From Amborella trichopoda (lineage: Eukaryota > Streptophyta > Magnoliopsida > Amborellales > Amborellaceae): DNA of 64,000 bases. The notes below the pieces were generated by a model, which saw nothing but the letters and a program-made list of their open reading frames with translations, searched no databases and was not told where the DNA came from. The translations under genes and the position numbers were made by a program. Where the stretch lies: positions 1,096,678 to 1,160,677 of the forward strand of contig NW_006498469.1 in the NCBI RefSeq assembly GCF_000471905.2. Direction: 5' to 3'. Below, piece after piece: positions 48,121 to 61,309 of the stretch. The stretch's first letter is position 1; every line of letters begins with the position of its first letter.

Positions 48121-48518
48121 AACTTTGGTAGAGAGAGAAACTACCCCAAACCCATACTACTTAACCTACACCCTAGCCTACACCATAGTCCAAACTCCCT
48201 AGCCTAAACCATAGTCCACACTCTCTAGCCTACATCCTACACTACGCCCAAGCCTACACCATGGTACATACATCCTAATCTTGACCCATGGCTAGCCTCT
48301 CTCTCTCTCATGTGCAAGCAAAGGAGCTAAGGTGGTACACTTAGGCTAGGTCACACCCCATGCCCACTCTGTCTCCTCTTTCCCCTCTCTTTCTTTCTTT
48401 TTTCTCTCTCTACCACATCTTCCCTGTGCATCTACCTACGGCTTCATCTCTCCCCTATCTCTCGTCCCTCTTCTGTACATGAACCTTGGAGCCTCAACTA
48501 GCTACGGCCCCATCTTTA

Positions 48519-48790
48519 CTCCCTCTCTCTATCTTCTCTCCTTTTCTACTCACAGAACCGCAGCAAATCTGTAGCCCCGATCCTCTCTACGCTTCTCCTT
48601 CGCCCCCTTCACACACAGAGCCTCCATAACATGTGCCCCCATCTCTTCTCCTTCGCTTTACGCCACACTACGCACGGAGCCACAACTCCGGGCGGCCCCG
48701 ACTCTTGTGGCCCCATCCTTTTGTAGCTCCATTCTTCTCCCTCTCTCGTCTTCCCTAATAAGGTACGAATTCATACACTAGAGTGGACAT
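48519..48790 (+). repeat. Single 272-bp unit of the CT-rich tandem repeat
   Basis: One unit only, against four in copy 1. Opens CTCCCTCTCTCTATCTTC and ends CACTAGAGTGGACAT, with CTCCATAACATGTGCCCCCA inside. Confidence 0.85.
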
Positions 48791-49079
48791 CCGTCTCAAT
48801 CTTCTTGCCCGCCCTCATACTTCCCCTATTTTTGTGCTCACTTTCGTGTCGCACCTTCATGCGGACATGGTTCTACCCTTCATTCTTTTCTCATTCCCAA
48901 TTGTGTACTGACAGTATCCTTTATCCACCATGCGCTTAACTTGGTACTTCTCAGAGCCGTTTTTAGAGCCTTGACAGTAAGATAGCCACTCTAACTTCCA
49001 CTCTTTACAGTCGAGTTGAGTTGCTAGAGATATAGATTCTCTCACCCTCGCTCACTCGGGTGCAATCATCCTGAGTCAA

Positions 49080-49590
49080 CATTCGAGAGAGTTCTGACTC
49101 TTTAGCTGCTCTTAGTACCGAGTCTTGTAGCACTCAACGGGATAAAAGAACTTTAGTCATCCCTTCTTCTTCATTCCTTCTTTGCTTGCCAGCCCCCATT
49201 CAAGTGAACTATCAAAGACGAGTGCCATTTAAATTCACATTGCAAGTTTTGAGATAAATGAACGAGATGATATGTTGAGGTTTGAGGAGAGTTCCTGCCC
49301 AAACCGCGCTGGTAGATAGCTGGAGGGCTGTGTAATTGTTCTAAGAGGGCGACTTCCCGGGCATATCCTCGAACCCCCAAATGATGAGGTAGGTGCATAA
49401 ACACATCCTTATCAATAAAATCTCTCTCATTGTTGGTTCCTATCTGCATCAAGAAGAGTACACTCACACGCTTAAACTCTAAGGTGCGTGGACCCTTTGC
49501 AGTTGTTTGAGAGAGGGTTTTCTCCCCGCAGATACCATCGTCTCGCACAAAAGGGAAAACCAGGCCCCGACCAAGTAGCGACTCCACTAG
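49080..49590. other. 0.5 kb present only in copy 2, with a 138-codon minus frame
   Basis: Copy 1 passes directly from TTGATTCAGAC to TCCACTGGGGATACACC near 18,810. Here about 0.5 kb intervenes. Its base composition is balanced. The minus strand is open for 138 codons (49,587-49,171) with NERDFIDKDVFMHLPHHLGV and a plausible charged profile, but no domain is recognised. It is either original leader sequence lost from copy 1 or an insertion here. Confidence 0.4.
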
Positions 49591-49891
49591 GGATACACCA
49601 CACTATTCTTGGTTCGGACTGTTCTCAAACAAACATCTCATTTCTATCTTTTTCTAAACTTCCAATGGAGTTCATTCACTCCTCCTTTGTTTAAATTGGG
49701 GAATTCATAATCCCCATATTTGCAACCTCATCTTTGAGAAGCAAGTCGGTTCAATCTGCTTCTCCCATACATTCTTCAAGTGGCTTGGCATATCAAAGGA
49801 TACTCAAACCCCTTGTCCCCTCTCTTCCGATATCAAAGGAAACTATCATGATGTCAAATGCAGTGGTGGTCTTAAAACCATCTACTATCGT

Positions 49892-50644
49892 ATGCACCCT
49901 CTTATTAGCAGACACTCTACCAGTCCTAAGCTTAAAGATTGTTCTGATGCCACTTCTACTCTTCACTTGGTGGGTTCTACTAAGACCACCACTTCTGTGG
50001 ATAACCGCAAGGCTACCCCACCCTCACTCTACCTCTGCACTACAAATACTACTATGTCGCCACACACACTTCATCCTGACAATTCATATGCTAGTTCATC
50101 TTGTTCGAGTAACCCCAAAGTCACTCCGCACACACTCACACACATCACAACTGATGGCTCAACCATTACCGTGACAAAACAAGACAAGAAAAAGCTTACC
50201 CACGTCTCTTCACTTGCATTGGGTCTTTTGGGGCTCAAACCCATCACAAGTGGTCCCCAAACCACTAATGAATTGCACAATAATCTCTTAGCTCAGAGCA
50301 GCCGGAAAGCTTCAACCAGACTAGCACATGACCTTCAAGACAATCGAAGGTATACTAAAGAACTACACATGCATGATAAAGGCCCCATGGCCGCTCCAAT
50401 TGTAAAGGCGGGTATTTCAATTACTAATCCTGTCACTTCACTGGGGGTGGGATCAAGCACTTTTGTGGACCATGCACACACACGCAGGTCTAATGATGTT
50501 GTTGGCAGCAAGGGAAACGGGCCATTTAATGCGCCCTTAGCTACCCCGAAGCCCCTAACTACATGGTACTCGAAGAAGTTTCCTTCGAGCACCATCCTAG
50601 CCACTCATTCTTCTTCATATGGACGAGCAAGCCCTCAAGGCTAG
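49892..50644 (+). CDS. 250-aa Ser/Thr-rich ORF of unknown function
   Basis: Longest open frame in the window. The same frame is open upstream of the ATG (DVKCSGGLKTIYYR before the Met at 49,892), so the true start may be earlier. It is rich in Ser, Thr, Lys and Asn (STKTTTS, TTNTTMSP, HITTDGSTITVTKQDKKKLT), with no signal peptide, membrane segment or metal-binding motif. It sits on the same strand as, and 0.7 kb before, a gag remnant. Some Tat/Ogre-type Ty3/gypsy elements carry an ORF of unknown function before gag, and this could be one. The copy-1 paralogue is broken, so the gene is not under obvious constraint. Not a confirmed gene. Confidence 0.4.
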   Translation: MHPLISRHSTSPKLKDCSDATSTLHLVGSTKTTTSVDNRKATPPSLYLCTTNTTMSPHTLHPDNSYASSSCSSNPKVTPHTLTHITTDGSTITVTKQDKKKLTHVSSLALGLLGLKPITSGPQTTNELHNNLLAQSSRKASTRLAHDLQDNRRYTKELHMHDKGPMAAPIVKAGISITNPVTSLGVGSSTFVDHAHTRRSNDVVGSKGNGPFNAPLATPKPLTTWYSKKFPSSTILATHSSSYGRASPQG

Positions 50645-51021
50645 ACTCATGGCAAGATAGTGCCCCCAAAGATAACCAAACAGCATGCCCCTTCTCCATG
50701 CAAGACCAAACTTCCAATTGACTTTGAGCTGCCTTCTCCCAGGATATCATACGTTACCTGAGATGATCAACTTTGCCCTCATCTTTGTGGGGCGAGCTAG
50801 TCGAGAAGGATTCCAATGCCAGTTCCAATTATGGGAGGAAATTTACTAGAACCAGAGTATTAAGCAAATGAGGGGGATGAAACTGCCACTTAGAAAGAGG
50901 AAAGTATAGTCTTCAACGTCAGAAGACCTACTAAAGTATAATTCGTTCTATCCGTTGCAAACTACGAAAGAGCCTAAGACAAGTTGCACTGTTCACTGAT
51001 GTGTCATAGAGATAAATAAAG

Positions 51022-51267
51022 ATGAACCCAGTTCATCTGATCTGCGGTGCCAAGGCCGTCATGAGCAATCAGAGGATATATGGCCCCAAGGCCGTCTTGA
51101 GCCCATTCGAATTGAGCGATGACTCTAAGGCTTCCAAGCGCCAAGTCCAGCAGCAATGCAGCCCCATTGCCGTCAAGATCCAATACTCACTCGATCTACA
51201 AGGTATTCCCAAGCTTAATCAGGGCAAGATGATCCCTTATTACTCGGACTGCCAGATCGTGGTGTAA
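51022..51267 (+). other. Short ORF with repeated AAGGCCGT motif, copy 2
   Basis: Paralogue of 20,258-20,503; 81 codons, MNPVHLI, IYGPKAV and CSPIAVKI. It stays open in both copies, but with many replacements. Unknown. Confidence 0.3.
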
Positions 51268-51326
51268 GGAGAACCAGGATCACCCCTACTGCCGAACTAC
51301 TCAGTTCTAACGAACAAGCTAATGTA

Positions 51327-52170
51327 ATGGTAGTTAGCCAAGAGGGTGAAGAATCTGAAAATCCGATGGCTTGCTTCAAGGACATTTTGAGCAACACCTT
51401 AATAGGCTCAAAGGACTTGAAAATGTTCAACCTGTTGGAGCATCTTTGCATCAAGAGGCAAATTCTCCCCTTGAACCCCAACATGAAGAAGAAGAAAGGA
51501 GGCCCCCACCTCCACCTACAGCCCATAATCCAAGACCTCTAAACCCCCGTGTCTTCTTTGATGACCAACCCAACATTGCTTCTCATGCTATGTCATCGGC
51601 ATTTACTCAAGAAGACATTCAAAGAAGGATCAATAAAAGTATCCAAGGCTTACAAGCTTCGAAGTCACAAGAAAGCATTCATTATAAGAAGCCTTACTCA
51701 CCTTTTATTGATCAAATTCCCTTCCCCATTGGATACCAAAAAGGAAAGTTGCCTATCTTCGATGGCACTGGCTCGCCCTAGCAGCATGTGGCCCATTTCA
51801 TGTTAGCATGTCAAGAATCAGCTTCAAATTCCAGATTGCTTTTTGTTTGTAGAAACCTTGGATGGGCCCGCCTTTAAGTGGTATGCACATTTTCCCCCAA
51901 ACTCAACTCATTCCTAAGAAGAGATGGAACATTTGTTTTACAAACGCTTCTATGAGGTAGAACGAGATATTCAAGCTATAGAACTTCTCAAAATGACCCA
52001 AGGGACGAATGAATCAGTAAACCAGTATATCCAGAGATGGAGGGATCTTGCAATGTATAGTATAAACATGCATAAAGATTATGAAAAAGGAAATTTCGTT
52101 ACATGTTGAGGCTTCTAATCCTACCACCTTCTTAGACATGATCACAAAGGCAGCAAAAATTAAAAGCCTA
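51327..52170 (+). pseudogene. Ty3/gypsy gag, second broken copy
   Basis: ORF 51,371-51,781 (136 codons) is the paralogue of the gag start in copy 1, with IDQIPFPIGYQKGKLPIFDG. It stops at the same TAG before QHVAHFMLACQE as copy 1, so that stop predates the duplication. Where copy 1 has a second TAG, this copy reads CQESASNS. The W-Y signature (AFKWYAHF) is near 51,870. After the shared frameshift, MEHLFYKRFYEVERDIQAIE (51,924-52,109) follows, ending with a deletion relative to copy 1 (DLAMYSINMHK). Confidence 0.75.
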
Positions 52171-52734
52171 CTAAAACATCATGGGGGAAGTCCAAATTGC
52201 AATCTCATCAGCAATAGGCCAAACCTTCGCATTGGCCAGCAAAGTTTTTCACTTACTTAAAACATGTTATATTCAAAATTAGGTGAAAATAAACGACCCA
52301 AGTCCCATTGAGTCATGCAACGCACGGCCCGGCGTGCAGCATGGCACGCAGTTGTGTGACACGGTCCCTTTCGCATGGCCCAACGCACAGTGTGGCACGC
52401 TTCCATTGGGCAAGGGCATTTTTGTCATTTTTTTCCTTCGAACTCTTCAACGGGGCGTTTTATTTGTGTGCCTTTTGGACCATTAGAAAGCTTTTAGGTT
52501 CTACTACATCTTCAGATAGGTTTCGGAAGGTTTGGGACAACTAAGCTGGGTTTACGATTACTAATGCTTACTAGGATATTTGTGGTCCTTAGGATTTAGA
52601 ATAAGGGTTTCTAAGAATTCCTTTACTAGAATTTTGAGGGGGTCATCTACAGCTTGCAATGAATTATATGCAGAATTTTTTAATTTAGCACTTAGGATGT
52701 TCAATATAACCTTCACTATAACTAAAATTTATTT
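52171..52734 (+). other. Gag-to-RT spacer, copy 2
   Basis: Paralogue of 21,481-22,044. The GC-rich part at 52,312-52,400 has CGGCGTGCAGCATGGCACGC and an extra GTGTGGCACGC relative to copy 1. The rest is T-rich. LTR-like, ends not defined. Confidence 0.35.
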
Positions 52735-53600
52735 TTAATTGCAGAGTATTGCACCATATTCCCCTATTGAGGTTGAGGCATCTGTTTCAATAAATTTGAA
52801 AGTGGATGGATCAAGAATAGCTACATATGGTAGAGATTTTACCTTTTGTGTTGATTTTTTTGATAAACAAAGTCATTTGGTAAGTCAATTCAGGTGGACT
52901 TTCAAAAGTCTTAAAGTTAATAAGTTTCTAACTTGTGCCAAATTATGATAAGAATTAGAAACGTAATTTTAAAATCCTAAAAATGTCAGAATTTACTTTT
53001 TATTAGTGATCTTATCTGAAATTTGTTATCAAAACGACTGACTCTTTCAATAGGATATGTAGTTCCTTCTTGAAGACTTGATCTTCCATTAGTCTTTACC
53101 TCATTATAGAATATAATAAAAGATTCCCAATATTGAGAATATCGAACATGATCAATATGAACTATAATAAAATCCTTATATTTGGAATAGATATTACTCA
53201 TAATATTTTGAAACTCAGAAGGAGAAGTTTTTTAATCCAAATGGAAAAACATTCCATTCATAATGTCCAAAATGGATTATCAAGGCAGTCTTACGTATGC
53301 GTATTTCCAAAAATCCTGATTTTATATCAAACTTATGGAATATTTTTGCATTATGCATTCTAGAGATAAGATCATGACGATTAGGAATAAGATATCGTAT
53401 CCATTTTAGTACTTCATTTAATTGCATATAAAATTAGTAGTCTTGGTACTCCCTAGTTCAATTGTATTTACAGCATAAAATATTGCAAGAATCCATGAGG
53501 ACACATTTTTCCTATTCAACAAAGACTTGGAAGATCAAACATATTTCTTTTTACTAAAATTTGTTTGACTTCTTCTTCTTCATGTTAGGGCTATTTTTTA
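52735..53600 (-). pseudogene. Pararetrovirus-like RT-RNase H fragment, copy 2
   Basis: Minus strand. Frame 53,427-53,215 has LNEVLKWIRYLIPNRHDLIS, KFDIKSGF and GHYEWNVFPFGLKN. Frame 53,201-52,986 has KYKDFIIVHIDHV, where the second catalytic aspartate of the Y-x-D-D box is replaced by histidine (53,145-53,162), then EGTTYPIERVSRFDNKF. The RNase H start ETDAS lies near 52,793-52,773. Relative to copy 1, a 15-20 bp stretch is missing around the GHYEWNV region (IRKTAL against INESDRCKAA). The plus frame at 52,739-52,948 is only the shadow of this. Confidence 0.65.
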
Positions 53601-55384
53601 AATATACACTCTCTTCATTCTAATAGACAATGACAAAAAAAGAAAAATTTAAAAATGTACATTAGAAAGTATTTTTTAGCCCAAATAATATAGATTATCC
53701 TTTTCAGTGAGATGCTTAGATCTAAACCTTATGAGGATTTTTTATTTTTCTAAAGTTTTTTAGATGGTTTTATTACCACTAGATGTACAATTTAAAAAAA
53801 AAAAAAGTGATTTTCAGTTTGTAAAGGTTTACATCTTGAAATTCACTAAATGGACGGTTTAAGATTCATTGTTGGAGGGAATCTCATTTTGACCATATCT
53901 TTGGTGTACGGTTAAAATTTATTTTTTATGGATTGATTTTAGGATGTAGGGAGTATGTGTACAAAATTTGACATCACACAACTGCAATAAATATGATTTT
54001 TTAGAAGCATAGTTTCATTATATTATAATGAGATACTGAAATTAGTCCCTACAGTAAAACCCAATCTAAGAGTATTTCCAAGTTGCAATCTGTATGGGCA
54101 AGAAACAAATAATGCCTCAAGATTAAATAGAAACCGTCCAATTTTTTAATGGTGAGATTTATGTGTTACAAAAGTCAAAATTCAATTTGTTCTTTTTGAC
54201 ATAATTGACTAGGTTCACAAAATTTTGGGTCATAAACAATTTCCCAAGTTTTCTACTGAAGGAGTAAATCGATAGTGTACTCCCATGGAATCATAGTATA
54301 GGTGCTATAAATATATAAATATATATCAATCTAAAAGGATAGTAAAGGAGCAAAAAGAAGGACAAGCCTTCTAGGAAGAGTTCTGGGTATGCCAGGAAAC
54401 AACAACACTAGTAATGCACTATTCATCACTAGCAACAGATCTCCAACAATGTGCAGCATTTCGCTAGGATGTTTTGTTCCTCAATCACTTATGGTGCCTC
54501 GTAGATGCTATTCCCGGGTTCCTTTTTTCCTAGAAGCAGCCCTTCTGTGGTGATCCTAGGATTGTTTCTCGATCGTTTTCACAAGATTTCAAACTCGACA
54601 TGACCCACCATGCATGCTCAATGGTTCACTACCAAATCTATGAAGATCTTGGATGAAAGACCCTCTAGTTTATGATTTAAATTAAATTAATCATAATTGA
54701 TGAAGATAGTGGGGCCTATTGAATTATAAATCACACAAGTTCTGCCTCACATCATACTTTCATGATTTGTCGGTATGTAAAACCAAAGAGGGAAACTCAC
54801 GAAAACAAAAAGAAACACAAAGATGGCCAAAAAAGTGATTCAAGAAAAATAAAGTAGAAATTAAAAGAAAGAAAAATAAACAACGTACTTGGCATGCTTG
54901 GAACCCTAACTTGGCTACCATAGTTGGTGGCCCAAATTAGAGTTAGCGATTGAGATGTTTTTCTCCTCAACACTAGAATTTCACTCAAACCAAAGAATTT
55001 ATGGGTCTTCAAATGGATTTGATCTTAATGTGCACTTGACCAATGGAATATGGTTTGAATTTCGTGGTTCATGGAGCTTCAATGGCTAGTAGAATTCTTG
55101 GGTTTGAAGAGCTAAGGTTTCTAAGGTTTTGTGGCACATAGGGTTTCATATAAGAATTTTGGGGCTTCTAGGGTTCATATGTTTAGAATCACATTGTATA
55201 ACAGTATTTATAGGGCAATCAGACAAGTTCTGAATGCATAACCATCACTACGAAGGCTTTCAAAAGCCGATGGGCATAGCAACACAGACTATGTCGCTTC
55301 TATCTTTGTGAACTGTCTAGCGACTTTCAGAAGCTTTCAAAATGTCAGCTACGCATTTTGGAGTCGTTTGAGTGCGTTGTAACA
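53601..55384. other. AT-rich spacer, copy 2
   Basis: Paralogue of 22,931-24,721, conserved along its length without coding signal. Confidence 0.45.
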
Positions 55385-58300
55385 ACCCTTCTCCAATGCG
55401 ATTCAAAACAGATGAATAGATGGGGAAACATTCCTATAAGCCCTAAAATTCTAATCTTAAACCCCCATTTCCCTCTAAACCCTATGAACCCTAAACCTTC
55501 AAAACTTAGATTTCAAGCAGCCATTGGGCCTCTATAAACCAAGAAATTCAGAGCCGAAGTTGATAAACACCTAGAAAAACTCCAAGATCAAATCTTTTTG
55601 AAGACCGACAAATTCTTTGACTCAAATGAATGTCAATGATGGAGGAGAAATTTGCCCGAGAGCTGGATTTCCAAGTAAGTTGTTTCTTTTTCTTTCTTTC
55701 ATTTTCTAGTTTATTATCCTTAACACTCCTTTTAAACCTATATTCTTAGTTCTTTGTATCTCAAAACTCTTTTTAAACCTCCATGAGTCTCGGTTTTTCA
55801 ATTTTATGTAATCTTAAGACAACACTACCAATGGATCATAAAAGGGAAGCCACGAGGCTCAATTTTTGTGATCCATACTTCAGCTGGACCCAATATAATT
55901 ACTAATTTTATTTGATTTAGTTTAAGGAATAAATCAGATATAATTTTATCCATGATCTTCCCATATTTGGTTGTAAACGTTTCCTCAAACAAACAGGTGC
56001 CCTATGTTTTTACAATATTACCGAAAACAACAAAAAGTTCAAGGAGATGTTAAAAACATTATGGTAACGTTTTCTTTCTAGGCATGCTTATAAATAGGAT
56101 GTTGTGCAATGAAATTTCTATGCGAATGTTGGGGCATAATGCATCTTAATTACCGCTTTGTTTAGAAGAAACACGCTTCTAAAAGTTCTTTGGGGATTCA
56201 AATATCCTTTGGGAATATGTAAACTCCTTGATTCGATGTCTGCTTGCTAGTCATTGAAAATGTAGCTAATTTGATGTAATTTTCGTGTCAAAAATTCTAA
56301 GATCGTGGGAGAACCAATTTTTATCGATGAAAATATAAATTCTTAAACTCCAAAAATGGTTCAAATCAAGCAAACTTATAAACACATGAAAATCTTGAAA
56401 ATGGACGGTGCAATTAATATGTTGCAGATGCACTATTTTTAGGACTTAAAATCTTTTTTTTTTTCTCCATATTCATAAATCTTGATGCTGAAATGATCAA
56501 TTCGATATCTTTTCAACATCAAATAACCTTTTCTGGACGATTTTAGAGGTTTATCTTAATTCTAGATTTTAAATTGTCAACCTTATATAAACTTTTTATT
56601 TTAAATTATATGGGTTCATTCCTTTGTTTTGGTACATTTCTTTATACGATACTCATCGAACAACTAGAAATGCATTATGCAAAAAAGATTTCATTTTCAA
56701 TGTTGTTAGGGGCATTTCTATTTTTACAGTTTGGTGGAAGGATCACTTCAGTTTGACGTTTCAAAACACACTGGAAGGCTTGTGACAGAGAAAAAAATAG
56801 AACATGGAATAGAATCAACTTGCAAGACCCCATTTCTCTTGTTAAAATGTGCTTGCATACCTATGGATATTTCCTTCTACCCTTAATTTGTCAGCCATTC
56901 ATGCAAAGACCTATTAATGAACTTAGCTTTCCAAGCCCTTGTTTCTCTCTTCCTTTCTCTCTCATTTTTACTCAAAGAGAAGAATTATGCTTTTTAGCCT
57001 AGAAAGTGGTTTGAATTGCTCATTTCTTTGGTCTAAACTGCATTAGCAAGGAGAAAATGGGCTGAGCAAACTTCAAATCAAGAAGATAGAGAACAAACAA
57101 ACAGGCCTGTAACCTAGAGAGAAAATGGCTCCCCAAGGAGAGCTATGATCTCTGTATTTTTTATGACATGGATAAAGCTCTCATCAAGTCTTGGGTAAAA
57201 AGTGATCGACATACTTTTCCAAAATAAAAAAAGAGATCAACATATTCCAAAGCCAATAATTCTCAAATTCTATCCAGCTAAAGTAAACAATTTCTAAATT
57301 CCAATCACAACCCCTGTGTTGTGTACATTGATGAAAAGTACTTGAGTCAGAAAGAAACGAGGTCAACTTGACATGTTTCTGATTTTTCCTTTTCCTTCAC
57401 TGGACCATGGCCACAATATTGTCCCATGCTTAAAACAATTGTGCTTGAAGCTGATTCTCCTTGTGTAGGTTACTCATCTGTTGTTTTTGTTCTCTATCTT
57501 CTTAATTTGAAATGTTACTCGCCCCATTTTCTCCTTGCTAACACAAATTTGACAGGTGAAATGAGCAATTCAGACCATTTTATTGGCTTAAAAGCACATA
57601 GCTTCTCTTTGAGTAAAATGAGAGAAAAATTGAGAGTGTGACAAGGGATAGAAAAAGCTGAGTTCATTAAGAGGTCCTGTAGGCATGGTTGCCCAATATA
57701 GAGAATAAAATCGAAGGTATAAGGAGATTTTCATAGGTATGCACACACATTTTTGTGAGAGAAATGGGGAGGTGCAAGTCAATTCCACTGCTATTTCTCT
57801 TTTCTTGCATCGCAAGTCTTTCCAAGTGTTTTGAAACTCCAACTAGATGGGCTACTTCCACTCAACTCTAGTAACACAAATGCCTCTAACAACACTTAAA
57901 TGATATCTACTTTTCATAACGCATTTTTAGTTGTTCTGGAGCCCATTTCACCTTAAATTTATGTATTGGAAATGATAGAGTTTTTTACATAAAACTGGGG
58001 TTTGTGAGGAGTTTCAAGAACTCTCAATTCTAGTGACAATTTACATTAGACCTCAATACGAGACTGAACACTCTTGAATCAGGCCATGAATTATTTACAA
58101 ATCCTTAAGAAATAAAATATACAGAAACTACAAAAAACATCAGTACCAAGAAGTTCGGCATGCTTGTATGCTTGGATGTATACAAGGATACTACCTGAGC
58201 TCTACTCCGTTTTCTGATCTAGGCTTCAACTGAGTATAGAATCAACATTCTCTCTGTAAATATCTTCACACGAGATTCTATCAATGGCTTGTCTTTTTTA

Positions 58301-60307
58301 CTAGGTGTGCTAGAAAAATAACAGGGTAAAGAGGTTCATCAATATCTCTTTTCCACTCTCTCTTTCCCTTTATAATGTAGAAAGAATATTTGACTTGTGA
58401 AAATCAAAATGATCAATCCCTTTTCCACTATATCAAAGGAATTTGAATAGACTTTCAGGGAGTAGCAACCATTTTTTTACTCAAATCTCTGACTGAAACC
58501 AACTCGTTCTCATAAAATGGTTCGATGGAATAAGTATCCATCAAAATATTTCAGATGGTTTCAATGCGAGCTTTACTCTAGTTTAGGCCCCAAACATCAT
58601 GATATTCAAATTTAAACATGAAACCAACTGATTTGTTGTGATATTGTTGGAGAAAATCAAGGGAGAGTGATTATTTGGACACGTCATCCGCCAAGCTTGC
58701 CTACTATTCTAGTATGTCAAAATATAATTGATGCCATACTCTGATATTAGACCAATTGGACTTAAAACTTTTCATGTGATAGTGGACTCAAAGACGAAGT
58801 CCAACCATCATCTTAAATGGATCACTAACGAGAGAGACATGGATAAACAAATTCGACCCATTTTTACTGTAGATTGTGACAATATATCTAGCAATTGCAT
58901 AAGCAACCATGCTTTCCCATGGGATTCCACACTGTGACAGTTTGATAATCTTGTAGAAGGGCGCTTGATGCACATCTTCATAAACTTGGGGACCAAAGTA
59001 CTCTAGATATTATGAGATATTTTTGACAGGCAATCAAGCCTTTGTACAATTTTACGATTTCTAACGCAAGGCTAAATGTCTCCTATGGAAGCCCCATAAG
59101 GTGTCGTCCTCTTGTTGTTGAGAGGGCTTCATGTCAAAAAATCTAATGGTCCATGTCTCATGCGAAAACTCCTTATCGATTGGGTGAATTATCAATTTTA
59201 GTGACTAGAGGTCATCATGGCTACAGAATATGCATCTGGCAGACGACCAATAGGAGTCTTGTCTGCTAAAGGGTAAATATAAGGGGTCAATCATCTCCAA
59301 ATAACTTGAAACTTCTACGATTATCCTTTGATTTCATCTATGAATATCAAATGTGCTTGACCTTGTATCATGGCTCAAAAATACACCAAACACACAATAT
59401 AGTAAAATAAAAAAAGATGCCCATATAATTAAATGGGATTGAAATATAGTTCCCTAAGCATTGTGCTAAGATGCATCCTATTTTTCCCTTTACTTAAGGT
59501 GCATAAATATTCAATTGAGTTACATTTAAATGGGTAGTAAGCAACTCTCAAATCAATTAGTTTACATGAATTTTGAATATCCATTGAACTAGTTGAGCAT
59601 AGTTTCATTATAACATTTAGGTCGTTAATATGCATTTTGGCCCATCACAAAAAAAAATTTCATTGCATGGTGTCATACTCCGTAAACATGCCAAGAAAAA
59701 AAAGAAATTAGAACTTTTTACCTCTAATTACTCTTTTTGTTATCATGATTAGAATACCACATAAAAAACTCAAGGGTTGAGTTTCTTGCTCGAATAAAGT
59801 ACTTCATGTTGTGCTATTTAAAAATTCTTTTTCTGTGCTATTTAGAAATTCCTTCAAACATTTAACGTAGTTTAACTCGAATTTGGAAGTAAAAAAATAT
59901 TCTCAAAATCAAATTGGCCAACAAAACAGTGGGAGGTCTAATGTAGTCAAAACCGCTTTGACATCGACCGAACTAGTAGGAGTGGATTTTAAAACAAGTA
60001 CAGAAAACAAAGGAGATAAATGATTGGAGGCTGGGAAAATCAGCCGACCAATTTTCAAAACCTTCTAGAAAGGGGGTACTATATAATAAAAACTTTCCTT
60101 GTTGGAATTGGTTTGGCTTAGCCATGCCAGGTTTGGCTCAACTACAGCACTGGACCTTAATGACCGGACTTGGTTGGTCCAAGACAAATGGACCCTTTCC
60201 CTTACCCAACTGGTTCTCAAGGAGATGGTCTGGCCCAACCCTCGTAATTATCCAAGACAATTGAAGGTTCTTAAAAATCAAATTTGAGGAAAAAAAAAAC
60301 AAAAAAA
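55385..60307 (+). repeat. U unit 1 of copy 2 (4.9 kb)
   Basis: Starts CCCTTCTCCAATGCGATTCA and ends where the same phrase recurs at 60,308. It lacks the 0.9 kb found in the hairpin loop of U unit 1 in copy 1. The exon-like block before GTAAGT (55,675) has an in-frame TGA. Confidence 0.85.
56650..57930. repeat. Long inverted repeat in U unit 1, copy 2
   Basis: The left arm is about 56,650-57,110 and the right arm about 57,440-57,930, with a loop of about 0.33 kb. The arms correspond to those at 25,985 and 27,715. The short loop would favour intrastrand pairing more than in copy 1. Confidence 0.75.
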
Positions 60308-61309
60308 ACCCTTCTCCAATGTGATTCAAAACAAATGAATAGATGGGGAAACATCCCTATAAGCCTTAAAATTCCGATCTTAAACCCCCTTTTCCCTCTA
60401 AACCCTATGAACCTTAAGCTTTCAAAACCTAGATTTCAAGCAGCCATTGGGCCTCTATAAACCATGAAATAGCCGAAGCCACTGTTCAAGTTCAAGTTAA
60501 GAAAACCAACGGAAACGTCCAAGATCAAATCCTTTTGAAGACCGACAAACTCTTTGATTCAAATGAAATTCAATGGTGGAGGAGAAATTTGCCCGGGGGC
60601 TGGCTTTCCAAGTAAGTTGTTTCATTTTGTTTCTTTCATTTTCTAGTTTATTATCCTTAACATTCCTTTTAAACCTATATTCTTATTTGTTGGTGTCTTA
60701 AAACTCCATGAGTCTCGGTTTTTCAATTTTATGTAATCTTACGACAACACTATTGATGGATCATAAAAGGGAAGCCATGAGGCTTTGTGATCAATAATTC
60801 GGCTAGACCCAATATAATTACTAATTTTATTTGATTTAGTTTAAAGCATAAATCAGATATAATTTTATTCTAGATCTTCTCCGATTTTGTTGTAAACTTT
60901 GACTAAAACAAACATGTGCCCAATGTTTTTACAATATTACTGAAGATAACAAAAAGATCAATGAGTGGTTAAAAGCACTATGGTAACTTTTGCTTTCAAG
61001 GCATGCTTAGAAAATAGGATGTTGTGCAATGAAATTTCTATGTGAATGTTGGAGAAAATTGCATCATAATTGCCACTTTGTTAAGTAGAAACACGCTTCT
61101 AAAAGTTCTTTGGGGATTCAAATGTCCTGTGGGAATATGTAAACTCCTTGATTCGATGATTGCTTGCCACTCATCGAAAACGTAGCACACTTGATGTAAT
61201 TTTCGTGTCGAAAATTTTAAGATGGTGCGAGAACCTATTTTTATCACTAAAATTATAACTTTTTGTTTTTAATTATATGGGTTCATTCCTTTGTTTTGCT
61301 ATATTTCTT

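Noticed and set aside
52739-52948. 69-codon plus-strand ORF (and its partner near 22,070)
   Set aside because: It is the antisense shadow of the minus-strand RNase H region, whose ETDAS motif and context are recognisable.
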